Source: JBCCRH01 sp039208045
GTDB lineage: Bacteria; Bacteroidota; Bacteroidia; Chitinophagales; Saprospiraceae
Length of the DNA: 13,920 nucleotides
Assembly (NCBI GenBank): GCA_039208045.1
Contig: JBCCRH010000124.1
Coordinates: 1 to 13,920, forward strand
Direction of reading: 5' to 3'
The notes under the pieces are model-generated. The model did no database searches. It was not told where the DNA came from and was given only the letters and a program-made list of their open reading frames with translations. The position numbers and the translations under genes are program-made. Below are positions 1 to 6,727 of the stretch, one piece after another (within the stretch, counting starts at the first letter, position 1; each line of letters starts with the position of its first letter).

Positions 1-120
1 ACAAATGGGGCTAGGATCAATGGAAAAGGTACATTGACTATGTAACCAGAAAGAACTTATACAACAACAAATAAGAGTCGCAATTTGCTTTTTCATAGGG
101 AAGATTTCTAGGGATTACGA

Positions 121-1242
121 TTAAAAGAAGCTGTTACAATCAAGAATTCGTGCTCTAGAACGATCACCTTTACCGAAGATAGCAGGTACTTGTGAGAAGT
201 GCCAACGAAGGAAGGCCTCGTAGGTACCTCCCGCTTCTGTTCCCACGCCAGTGGTATTCAGATCAGCACTTACACCGAAGAATAACTTTTGAGAAGTATC
301 ACTCGCCCGTGCATTGGTACGGATGAACGCTCCTGCGGAAAAGATGAACGTATTGGTATGTTTGGGACCCTCAGGTACAGGCAGGCGATTTTGGTAGAAT
401 GCGCCAAAATAAAAGCCTTTGAATAAGAAATAGGCCCCGTAGGTAAACACCTTTAGGCTTTGATCAAAATTGAAGGGATTCGTGCCTTGTATATCGAATT
501 TCAGATTCGGAGAAATGACGAGTTCATTATTGACCCCAGTCAGGAATGTCAGTGGCAGAAGGGAACCAGCATGAAAAGTGATGCGAGGTGGAATGTACGT
601 ATTGAGGTTTTGTAGGGATTCGTCGCCCCCTGCATCTCCCAGCAAGCTGGGCAAGTGATGAATGGCTAGGCCAATGTGATTCCTGCTTTTACCCCACAGG
701 GTATTGCCTCGCCTTTTGGTACTTCCGTTAAAACGCCAAACCATGCCGAAATCGGCATCCCAGAAAGTAGCTCGTTCGAGCACGGGGGTTGCAGAAGTCT
801 GGAAGATGGGCCCAAAAATAGGATCTAACTCATCCGAAAAGATGATGCGATCCCAGTCTACGGTACGTTGCATCCAGCGGGCTTGCAGGCCAAAATGTAC
901 ATTGTGGTTATCACCAGGAATAATGTAGGCGTAGCTGAGGGCAGCGCTCGTGGAGTTGAAATTCATTAGCCCTTCCGAAGAGCTGACTACGGTCAAACCA
1001 AAGCCACTATTTAGAAAAGGCTCCTGTATCTCGGCAGTAAGGCTGTGGGTATAGAATCCACGATCTAGCGTTACCCACTGTAGGCGGCTGATGCCGGAGA
1101 GCGTAAGGCCTTCCTCTAGTCCAGTAAAAGCGGGATTGAGGTACACTCGGTTCGCATAGAATTGGGAAAAAGAGGGGTCTTGGGCCGAGAGTTGGCTACT
1201 GACCAAACAGAGCAAAAGGGTACTTGTAAAGAATCGGATCAT
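121..1242 (-). CDS. PorP/SprF family outer-membrane protein (type IX secretion/gliding associated)
   Basis: The 373-residue product starts with a clear signal peptide (basic MIRFF, hydrophobic stretch, then LSAQ) followed by DPSFSQFYANRVYLNPAFTG, the N-terminal signature of the PorP/SprF family. The rest alternates short aromatic and glycine-rich strands, as expected of an outer-membrane beta-barrel, and the protein ends in a Cys- and Phe-containing tail (LDCNSFF). Known family members work with the type IX secretion or gliding machinery, often with a large surface adhesin; which substrate this one serves is not visible because the window ends downstream of it. I chose the ATG at 1242 because the reading frame further upstream (to 1290) would put extra residues before the signal peptide and would cross a consensus -7 box at 1280-1287. 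It is well separated from cca and probably has its own promoter. Family assignment is confident, exact role is not. Confidence 0.87.
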   Translation of the reverse strand: MIRFFTSTLLLCLVSSQLSAQDPSFSQFYANRVYLNPAFTGLEEGLTLSGISRLQWVTLDRGFYTHSLTAEIQEPFLNSGFGLTVVSSSEGLMNFNSTSAALSYAYIIPGDNHNVHFGLQARWMQRTVDWDRIIFSDELDPIFGPIFQTSATPVLERATFWDADFGMVWRFNGSTKRRGNTLWGKSRNHIGLAIHHLPSLLGDAGGDESLQNLNTYIPPRITFHAGSLLPLTFLTGVNNELVISPNLKFDIQGTNPFNFDQSLKVFTYGAYFLFKGFYFGAFYQNRLPVPEGPKHTNTFIFSAGAFIRTNARASDTSQKLFFGVSADLNTTGVGTEAGGTYEAFLRWHFSQVPAIFGKGDRSRARILDCNSFF

Positions 1243-1279
1243 GGGCTTGCAATTGGGGAAGTGGTAATTGTTACTTTCC

Positions 1280-1287
1280 CAAATGTA
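1280..1287 (-). promoter_or_regulatory. Candidate -7 box for the PorP/SprF gene
   Basis: On the minus strand this reads TACATTTG, a full match to the Bacteroidota -7 consensus TAnnTTTG. It lies 37 nt upstream of the ATG at 1242, leaving about 30 nt of leader. No TTG is seen at the usual -33 distance, so the call rests on the -7 box alone. Confidence 0.4.
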
Positions 1288-1340
1288 CAAAAAGGTGGAG
1301 AATGGGAAGTGCCCAGTGAGAGTTAAATTATGACAATCTC

Positions 1341-1437
1341 GTGGATGGCAAATCCACTAGGCGCAGGCGCAGCTTAGGCTGAATAGCCAGGCACGTGCTT
1401 CGCGGACCCGCCTGCATCGGGCAGGTTTGCAATCCGC
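1341..1437. repeat. Compound palindromic intergenic repeat, copy A
   Basis: This is a 97-bp element made of two inverted arms. The left arm begins with the palindrome GTGGAT-GGCAA-ATCCAC (1341-1357). The right arm (1402-1437) has outer stem GCGGA/TCCGC and carries an extra palindromic segment of 19 bp (CCTGC/GCAGG stem) inside it. The right arm is the exact reverse complement of 13655-13690, and the arms resemble those of the element at 6365-6443. It starts 16 nt beyond the cca stop codon, so in the cca transcript it would fold into a strong 3' structure, comparable in position to REP elements. A terminator or 3' stabilising role is inference. Confidence 0.8.
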
Positions 1438-1453
1438 AAGGTATTTTTCTTTG

Positions 1454-2881
1454 CTAGTCTTCTTTCAAAACCGGCTCTAGCCCCAGCTCCTTCGCCGTAT
1501 TTAGCATATATTGATAGGCTTCCTCAAACTTATTCTGAATCGCCCCATCCAAGATCGCCTCACGAATCGCGTTCTTAATAGTGCCCACTTCTCTAGAAGG
1601 ACTAATGCCAAAAGTCTGCATGATCAGCTCACCAGAGATGGGCGGCTGCCAGTTGCGGAGCTGGTCTTTTTCTTCCACTTCTTTGAGACGCTCGCGGACG
1701 AGCTCGTAGTTCTCTAGGTAGCGCTGCACCTTATTGCGATTCTTGGAGGTGATGTCTGCTTGGCAGAGCAACATCAAGTCGTCGATATCATCCCCTGCTT
1801 CAAAGAGGAGCCTTCGAATAGCAGAATCGGTGATATTTTCCTTGGTTAGGCTGATAGGCCGTAAGTGAAGCCGCACTAGTTTTTGCACATATTTCATCTT
1901 ATGATCCATTGGCAGCCGCAAGCGCCTGAAAATGCGGGGTACCATATCCGCACCTACTGCCTCGTGGCCGTGGAAGGTCCAGCCGTGCTGGGGATGAAAG
2001 CGCTTGGTAGGTGGTTTGGCAATGTCGTGAAGGATCGCGCTCCAGCGGAGCCACAAATCTTGGGTGGTTCGGCAGAGGTTATCCAATACCTGTAGCGTAT
2101 GGTAAAAATTATCTTTATGTGCCTTGCCATTGCGGACGTCTACCCCTTGTAATTTGGCCATTTCTGGAAAAATGAGCTTTAGCAAGCCGGTATCAAACAG
2201 CAGCTTAAAGCCAATAGAAGGGACGGGCGATAGGATGATTTTATTCAGCTCCGTGGCGATGCGTTCTTTAGAGACAATATTGATGCGGTGCGCTTCTTCT
2301 TTGATGGCCTTCAAGGTGCGCGGTTCGATCTCAAAGCGGAGTTGCGTCGAAAAGCGAATGGCGCGCATCATGCGCAGCGGATCGTCGCTGAAGGTGCGGG
2401 CGGGTTGGAGTGGGGTTTTGATGGTTTTGGTTTCCAAATGGTAGAGTCCATCAAAAGGATCGATAATGGTACCATAATCGTTTTCATTGAGACTCACCGC
2501 TAAAGCGTTGATCGTAAAATCTCTGCGGTTCTGATCATCCTCTAAGGTTCCTTCTTCTACGATGGGCTTCCGAGAATCTTGCCGATACGACTCTTTGCGC
2601 GCGCCTACGAATTCGATTTCTAGGTTTTTATGCTTCAGCATAGCGGTTCCAAAGCGCTTGTATACCGTTACCCTTGGTATTGGGTGCAGGCGTGCCGCGA
2701 CATTTTGCGCCAAGCGAATTCCACTCCCCACACAAACAATGTCAATATCTTTAGAAGGACGAGCTAGTAATCGATCTCGCACATAGCCTCCCACAATAAA
2801 GGTAGGAAACCCAAGCTCTTGCCCCACTTGCCCAATTAATTGAAAAATTTCCCGTTCGTGTCGCTTAATGTTAAAAACCAC
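1454..2881 (-). CDS. cca: CCA tRNA nucleotidyltransferase (class II, HD-domain type)
   Basis: The enzyme adds or repairs the 3' CCA end of tRNA in the cytoplasm using CTP and ATP. The 475-aa sequence shows the class II nucleotidyltransferase order: GGYVRD at residues 31-36, the metal-binding DID at 45-47, RRDFTINAL at 119-127, and DPLRMMRAIRF around 167-176. An HD domain follows, with H285-D286 in ILHDIAKP and further histidines at 296, 299, 304 and 306. Length fits the tRNA CCA-enzyme with HD domain common in Bacteroidota. The start is a GTG; the next in-frame methionine would remove the GG and DID motifs, so GTG is well supported, and an AAGGA lies just upstream. It follows dusB by 16 nt and is almost certainly in its operon. 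Poly(A) polymerase is an alternative name for this fold, but the motifs and tRNA-gene neighbour favour CCA addition. Confidence 0.93.
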   Translation of the reverse strand: MVFNIKRHEREIFQLIGQVGQELGFPTFIVGGYVRDRLLARPSKDIDIVCVGSGIRLAQNVAARLHPIPRVTVYKRFGTAMLKHKNLEIEFVGARKESYRQDSRKPIVEEGTLEDDQNRRDFTINALAVSLNENDYGTIIDPFDGLYHLETKTIKTPLQPARTFSDDPLRMMRAIRFSTQLRFEIEPRTLKAIKEEAHRINIVSKERIATELNKIILSPVPSIGFKLLFDTGLLKLIFPEMAKLQGVDVRNGKAHKDNFYHTLQVLDNLCRTTQDLWLRWSAILHDIAKPPTKRFHPQHGWTFHGHEAVGADMVPRIFRRLRLPMDHKMKYVQKLVRLHLRPISLTKENITDSAIRRLLFEAGDDIDDLMLLCQADITSKNRNKVQRYLENYELVRERLKEVEEKDQLRNWQPPISGELIMQTFGISPSREVGTIKNAIREAILDGAIQNKFEEAYQYMLNTAKELGLEPVLKED

Positions 2882-2897
2882 AATCCTTATGCTCTAG

Positions 2898-3890
2898 TTA
2901 TACGAATACGTGTTCAGCGTAGCGCTCTTCGATCTTATCGAGTATCTGAAATAGATATTCAGGATCATCATTCGTGACCAACTCTGCGCGGTACGGCTTG
3001 ATGTGCGGCAACCCTCTAAAGTAATTGGTGTAATGCCGACGCATCTCCAGAATGCCCAGCTTTAACCCCTTCCATTCGATGGAATGCTGCAAATGCTGCC
3101 GTGCCGCAGCTACCCGCTCGTGAATATCAGGTGGTGGCAGTAGCTCGCCGGTAGCAAAGTAGTGCTTGATCTCCCGAAATATCCAAGGGTAGCCAATACT
3201 TGCCCGACCAATCATAATACCATCCACTCCATAGCGCTCTCGGTAGAGCTTTGCCTTTTCAGGGCTGTTAATATCTCCGTTCCCGAATATCGGAATATGA
3301 ATCCGTGGATTTTCTTTGATCTTGCCAATCAGCGTCCAGTCCGCTTCACCCTTATACATCTGCTTGCGCGTACGCCCGTGGATAGAAAGGGCTTTGATGC
3401 CTACATCTTGTAAGCGCTCTGCCACTTCTTCGATATACTTGGTCTTATCATCCCAGCCCAGTCTGGTTTTTACCGTTACCGGAAGGGAGGTAGCATCTAC
3501 TACTGCTTTGGTGAGCTTCACCATGCGGTCAATATCCTGCAAAATACCTGCACCAGCCATTTTACACACTACCTTTTTTACAGGGCATCCATAGTTAATG
3601 TCTAGCACTTCAGGCTGGGCTTCTTCCACAATTTCTGCGGCTCGCATCATGGAGTCCATCTCCGCCCCAAATATCTGAATACCAATAGGACGCTCCTGCT
3701 CATAAATATCGAGCTTTTGCACACTCTTGTGGGCATCGCGAATCAATCCTTCCACTGAGATAAACTCCGTGTACATCATATCGCAGCCTTGTGCTTTACA
3801 CAAGGCGCGGAAGGGAGGATCGCTTACGTCTTCCATTGGAGCCAATAAGAGTGGAAATTCTCCGAGCTCTACCTGATCAATCTTTACCAT
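2898..3890 (-). CDS. dusB: tRNA-dihydrouridine synthase, DusB family
   Basis: This flavoenzyme reduces uridine to dihydrouridine in the tRNA D-loop with NADPH and FMN. The 330-aa sequence has the TIM-barrel hallmarks in order: LLAPMEDVSDPPFR (residues 14-28), the active-site motif DINYGCPVKKVV with catalytic C102, the flavin-contacting lysine in VTVKTRLGWD (K141), SIHGRTR (H171), FGNGDI (202-207) and GVDGIMIGRASIGYPWIF (221-238). The C-terminal helical domain (about 250-330) with the RRHYTNYFRG stretch is that of DusB. Length is normal. The ATG at 3890 lies 30 nt downstream of a good promoter and no other start is nearby. It is the first gene of a dusB-cca operon, which couples two tRNA maturation steps. 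I see nothing anomalous in the sequence. Confidence 0.93.
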   Translation of the reverse strand: MVKIDQVELGEFPLLLAPMEDVSDPPFRALCKAQGCDMMYTEFISVEGLIRDAHKSVQKLDIYEQERPIGIQIFGAEMDSMMRAAEIVEEAQPEVLDINYGCPVKKVVCKMAGAGILQDIDRMVKLTKAVVDATSLPVTVKTRLGWDDKTKYIEEVAERLQDVGIKALSIHGRTRKQMYKGEADWTLIGKIKENPRIHIPIFGNGDINSPEKAKLYRERYGVDGIMIGRASIGYPWIFREIKHYFATGELLPPPDIHERVAAARQHLQHSIEWKGLKLGILEMRRHYTNYFRGLPHIKPYRAELVTNDDPEYLFQILDKIEERYAEHVFV

Positions 3891-3920
3891 AGTTTCCTAA
3901 TATACTGTATAAAGTGCGAG

Positions 3921-3952
3921 CAAAGGTAAGGCATTCTTAAAAATCTTGCCAA
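3921..3952 (-). promoter_or_regulatory. Promoter of the dusB-cca operon
   Basis: On the minus strand the -7 box is TACCTTTG (3921-3928), a full match to TAnnTTTG. A TTG at 3950-3952 lies 21 nt upstream, within the 19-21 nt range usual for Bacteroidota housekeeping promoters. Transcription would begin about 25 nt before the dusB ATG. Confidence 0.6.
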
Positions 3953-3966
3953 AATAAACAGATTTA

Positions 3967-4126
3967 GTAACGGTTAAAGAATAACCTTTCGACTTATCCT
4001 TGACCTTTTACTATCTGGCTGCGTTGCTCATCAGTCACTTAGCCTACGGCTAGGCTCCTTCTTCGCGCCTTGCCAGCTAGCAAAATACCAGCGGATACAG
4101 TCAAAACCTTATTCTTTGCCCGTTAC
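3967..4126. repeat. 160-bp imperfect inverted repeat flanked by TTA (MITE-like)
   Basis: Read outward-in, the two ends match: GTAACGG-nn-AAAGAATAA at the left (3967-3984) and the same sequence reverse-complemented at the right (4109-4126), with 2 mismatches in 18. Weaker matching continues inward for about 60 nt per arm (for example CTATCTGGC against CTAGCTGGC) to a small central palindrome (AGCC-TAC-GGCT near 4030-4045). The trinucleotide TTA directly repeats on both sides (3964-3966 and 4127-4129), as a short target-site duplication would. There is no reading frame in it. It fills much of the 424-bp gap between divergent dusB and nhaD. The remaining 188 bp before nhaD is AT-rich, and I see no consensus promoter in it. 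Mobility is inferred. Confidence 0.65.
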
Positions 4127-4314
4127 TTAGTTGGGTCAAGTTCCCGTTTTCCCATTTTTTGAGAAATCTTGTACTAATTATACTATCTCAACATTAGAAA
4201 ATTATATTTTTACGAGCACAAGCTTGAGTACTTCCCAGTGATGATCTGGTTCTTTTCGACTTGCATTGTTTCTGAAGACCTCACTATTATCAAACTATTA
4301 AACAAACACCCTTT

Positions 4315-5742
4315 ATGTTACTAGCCGTAGTTCTCATGTTTATTCTCGGATATACTGCCATTGTATTCGAGCATCCTCTGAAACTTGATAAGACAGTGCC
4401 TGCTTTGATTATGGCTTCTGTTTGTTGGGCCTTATTAGCCATTGGATTCTATGGTGGCTATCTTTCTGTCATTGATTATCACGACCATATTTACAGTCTA
4501 ATGGATCTTGCTGGGCATGCCGCTGACCACGGGGCAGATCATAGCTCGGCTGCGCATGATGCAGAGGAGGGGTTCAAAAGTACCCTGCTACACCATCTGG
4601 GTAAAACGGCTGAAATTCTGATTTTCTTAATTGGAGCCATGACGATTGTAGAAATTATTGATCTACACCGTGGCTTTGAGGTGCTAAAGAGCTATGTAAA
4701 GACAAAGAGTAAAAAGCGCCTGCTTTGGATTGTCGGTATTCTCGGATTTATCCTCTCTGCCATTATCGATAACCTTACCGCTACCATCGTATTAGTTACG
4801 CTACTGCGAAAAATCGTCCCTGATATGAAGGAGCGACTTTGGTTTGTGGCACTTATCGTAATTGCTGCTAATGCGGGGGGTGCCTGGTCGCCAATTGGTG
4901 ATGTGACTACTACGATGCTTTGGATTGGTAATAAGGTTTCAGCGACGGGCTTAATTCAGTACTTAGTGATCCCATCGATCGTATGTTTTGTGGTACCATT
5001 CTTTATTGCATCCTTAACCAAACCGTTCCAAGGGGAGATCACAATAGAAGATTATGAGGGCGATGTAGAGTCACAAAAACTGTTGAGCAGTACTACAATG
5101 CTTTACCTTGGGCTTGGCATGATCGTTTTTGTTCCTATTTTCAAAACAGTTACTCACCTTCCTCCTTATATTGGTATGATGCTAAGTTTGGGTGTGGTGT
5201 GGCTAGTATCCGAGTATATTCATCCGGAGGAGGACTTTACAGAATCACGCCGAGAAATGTTCTCTGCGCATAAAGCCTTATCCAGAATTGAGCTATCGAG
5301 CATTCTATTTTTCTTAGGTATCCTAATGGCCGTGGCTGCGTTAGAGAGCCTGGTGTTTGGTACCGTGATTAGAGATGGCGCGGAGGTTCAAGTAGGTACC
5401 CTACGTTATATTGCGGAGCAACTCGATCAAATTTTCACCAATCAGGATACGGTGGTGATCCTACTAGGTTTTGCTTCTGCTATTATTGATAATGTTCCGT
5501 TAGTAGCGGCTTCAATGGGAATGTACGATCAGCCGATGGATTCTCGTTTGTGGCACTTTATCGCCTACTCAGCGGGTACAGGTGGTAGTATGCTTATTAT
5601 TGGTTCTGCGGCCGGTGTAGCAGCTATGGGTATGGAGCGTATTGATTTTATCTGGTACTTCAAGAAAGTAGCTTGGCTAGCGTTGATAGGATTCTTAGCA
5701 GGTGCCGTTGCCTTTATTGGTCTGATGGCTGTTATTGGATAA
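4315..5742 (+). CDS. nhaD: NhaD-type Na+/H+ antiporter (ArsB/NhaD superfamily)
   Basis: This is a 475-aa inner-membrane protein with about 11-13 hydrophobic segments, expected to export Na+ (or Li+) in exchange for protons. NhaD signatures are present: GAMTIVEIIDLHRGFEVL (107-124), SAIIDNLTATIV (148-159), IAANAGGAWSPIGDVTTTMLW (183-203), and in the second half SAIIDNVPLVAAS (388-400) and SAGTGGSMLIIGSAAGVAAMG (419-439). The paired IIDN motifs (N153 and N393) mark the inverted-repeat halves of this superfamily. Between the second and third segments lies a hydrophilic loop (about 53-97) unusually rich in histidine (H55, H57, H68, H72, H76, H81, H93, H94). The ATG at 4315 begins directly with a membrane helix. 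A small lipoprotein gene follows by 15 nt and is probably co-transcribed. Confidence 0.92.
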   Translation: MLLAVVLMFILGYTAIVFEHPLKLDKTVPALIMASVCWALLAIGFYGGYLSVIDYHDHIYSLMDLAGHAADHGADHSSAAHDAEEGFKSTLLHHLGKTAEILIFLIGAMTIVEIIDLHRGFEVLKSYVKTKSKKRLLWIVGILGFILSAIIDNLTATIVLVTLLRKIVPDMKERLWFVALIVIAANAGGAWSPIGDVTTTMLWIGNKVSATGLIQYLVIPSIVCFVVPFFIASLTKPFQGEITIEDYEGDVESQKLLSSTTMLYLGLGMIVFVPIFKTVTHLPPYIGMMLSLGVVWLVSEYIHPEEDFTESRREMFSAHKALSRIELSSILFFLGILMAVAALESLVFGTVIRDGAEVQVGTLRYIAEQLDQIFTNQDTVVILLGFASAIIDNVPLVAASMGMYDQPMDSRLWHFIAYSAGTGGSMLIIGSAAGVAAMGMERIDFIWYFKKVAWLALIGFLAGAVAFIGLMAVIG

Positions 5743-5757
5743 AAAAGAAAATAATAT

Positions 5758-6153
5758 ATGATAAGTGTACAAAAAGTAGAGCGTCATATGCTTAAGGTAG
5801 TGCTGGTTGCGCTGGTTTCATTAGCGAGCTGTTCGAGCGTAGATGATGGCTACATCATCGGAACGTGGCAGGCCGTTCAGGTGAAAGAAGAAGGTGATCC
5901 TCTACCCATTAATGTAGAAGAAATAAGCTTTACCTTTCAAGATAATGAGGCGTATCACTACGAAAGTACACTCAACTACCGAGAAGCCGGTAGCTATTAC
6001 ATAGAAGGTAATTATCTCTATACCACCGACACCGTGAACCAAGGTTCTATGGAAAAGGCAGTAGAGATAATTACCCTATCCGAAGATTCGCTCCAACTCA
6101 AAATGGATGAGAAGGGCAAAGAACGCATCATTCATTTGGGTAAGAGGAAATAG
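5758..6153 (+). CDS. Small lipoprotein with lipocalin-like domain
   Basis: The product is 131 aa with a hydrophobic stretch VVLVALVSLASC ending in a lipobox (L22-A23-S24-C25), so it should be lipid-anchored in the envelope. After the cysteine, GTWQAVQV and alternating beta-strand-like segments (EISFTFQDN, YHYESTLNYREAGSYYIEGNYLYTT, IITLSEDSLQLKM) resemble the small lipocalin-like/META-type barrels common in Bacteroidota. A second ATG at 5788 would give a 14-residue signal peptide; I keep 5758 because it supplies the usual basic n-region, but the choice is uncertain. It follows nhaD by 15 nt on the same strand. Specific function unknown; the neighbour suggests only shared expression with Na+/H+ exchange. 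Confidence 0.8.
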   Translation: MISVQKVERHMLKVVLVALVSLASCSSVDDGYIIGTWQAVQVKEEGDPLPINVEEISFTFQDNEAYHYESTLNYREAGSYYIEGNYLYTTDTVNQGSMEKAVEIITLSEDSLQLKMDEKGKERIIHLGKRK

Positions 6154-6165
6154 GCTATACTAAAA

Positions 6166-6195
6166 GTGCCGCTTCACCCAAGGGTAAAACGGCAC
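6166..6195. other. Stem-loop downstream of the nhaD-lipoprotein unit
   Basis: GTGCCG (6166-6171) pairs with CGGCAC (6190-6195), and an inner ACCC/GGGT adds pairing. It lies 12 nt after the lipoprotein stop codon, where a terminator is expected. It is followed by an A-run, not a T-run, on the plus strand, so it is not a canonical intrinsic terminator in that direction. On the minus strand four Ts follow. It may serve as a 3'-end structure or weak terminator. Confidence 0.4.
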
Positions 6196-6303
6196 AAAAA
6201 AGCCAGTAAATAAATTTCATAAAAAAGAGGCACAACCTCCTTCCAGAAAACTTTTATGTTTTTAGACCCCACATATGGTTTTCCCGATTGTACCCCCTTA
6301 CGT

Positions 6304-6331
6304 ATATCTAGTTATGTAATTGTTCCCAAGT
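6304..6331 (+). repeat. 28-bp direct repeat, left copy
   Basis: This stretch (core GTTATGTAATTGTTCC) recurs at 6454-6481 with 2 mismatches in 28, exactly 150 bp downstream, and the two copies bracket the palindromic element at 6365-6443. The surrounding 6154-6727 gap otherwise holds no gene on the plus strand. Confidence 0.75.
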
Positions 6332-6364
6332 ACCCTATAACAAAAGTTAATTTAATACCCTATA

Positions 6365-6443
6365 GCGGATTGCAAATCCGCTAAGCGCGTGCTAGGCTTT
6401 TTTCTTTAAAGCTTGGCCCGCGCTTAGTGGATTTGTAATCCGC
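6365..6443. repeat. Compound palindromic intergenic repeat, copy B
   Basis: Two 25-bp arms (6365-6389 and 6419-6443) are reverse complements with 2 mismatches. Each arm is itself a palindrome: GCGGATTGCAAATCCGC at 6365-6381, and GTGGAT...ATCCGC in the right arm. The arms are joined by about 29 bp that pair partially (AGGCTT near 6394 with AAGCTT near 6409). The arm sequence is that of copies A and C but lacks their 19-bp insert, so this copy shows the simpler form of the repeat. It could fold as a cruciform or as one long hairpin. No reading frame. Confidence 0.82.
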
Positions 6444-6453
6444 GTGGCCCTAA

Positions 6454-6481
6454 ATATGTAGTTATGTAATTGTTCCTAAGT
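6454..6481 (+). repeat. 28-bp direct repeat, right copy
   Basis: This is the second copy of the repeat at 6304-6331, differing at 2 of 28 positions. It ends 12 nt short of the poly-T tract of the minus-strand terminator at 6493. Confidence 0.75.
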
Positions 6482-6492
6482 GTTCAGCAAGC

Positions 6493-6529
6493 AAAAAAAG
6501 TTGGAGCCCCCTTGAGATAGGACTCCAAC
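6493..6529 (-). terminator. Intrinsic terminator, minus strand
   Basis: On the minus strand GTTGGAG (6529-6523) pairs with CTCCAAC (6506-6500), seven perfect pairs with an extra CC/GG possible inside. It is followed at once by seven Ts (6499-6493). This is the textbook form on the minus strand only, because the plus-strand side is not followed by Ts. No annotated minus-strand gene ends here, which implies a short untranslated transcript. Confidence 0.7.
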
Positions 6530-6641
6530 AATAATTGTGAACACACGAAACAATTATGTAACGCTTCTTTAGTCAAACCAAGATACAGTATGTCCATTCC
6601 CACACTGGCGCTTTCACCAGCTAGGTTGATTCCCGCTACAC
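6493..6641 (-). ncRNA. Candidate structured non-coding RNA
   Basis: Upstream of the minus-strand terminator the sequence folds into successive helices. P1 is GUGUAGCG (6641-6634) with CGUUACAU (6563-6556), 8 pairs including two G-U. Inside it, P2 is UCAACCUAG (6629-6621) with CUUGGUUUGA (6582-6573), 8 pairs with one bulge and one mismatch. P3 directly follows P2: CUGGUG-AAAG-CGCCAG (6620-6605). P4 is AUAAUUGU (6557-6550) with ACAAUUAU (6538-6531), 8 perfect pairs sharing 2 nt with P1. The G-U pairs in P1 and P3 become A-C clashes if the plus strand is read, so the fold favours the minus strand. The 5' end is unknown and could lie up to about 6700; I found no consensus promoter. I do not recognise the family: tmRNA, RNase P and SRP signatures are absent, and a divergent 6S RNA cannot be excluded. 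Confidence 0.5.
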
Positions 6642-6727
6642 TTTTCACTCCCTTTTCTTTTGTTATTTGGAAGGTTTTGCGAACTTCAACACTGTATATC
6701 TATCATTAAACAACAAGTGTGCCAAAA

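Noticed and set aside
1243..1290. Upstream extension of the PorP/SprF gene to an ATG at 1290
   Set aside because: It would place 16 residues in front of a complete signal peptide and would lie across the consensus -7 box at 1280-1287.
4127..4314. Promoter for nhaD
   Set aside because: TATATTTT near 4205 resembles a -7 box, but the nearest TTG is about 31 nt upstream, too far for the usual spacing; no other candidate matches.
6484..6597. Minus-strand 37-codon reading frame inside the ncRNA candidate
   Set aside because: It runs through the terminator hairpin and its T tract into the downstream sequence, has no ribosome binding site, and its product resembles nothing known; the RNA structure explains the region better.
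6556..6641. Cobalamin-type riboswitch or tRNA reading of the structured region
   Set aside because: A GGGAAU and a T-loop-like stretch exist, but there is no B12 box, no acceptor stem and no T-stem pairing.
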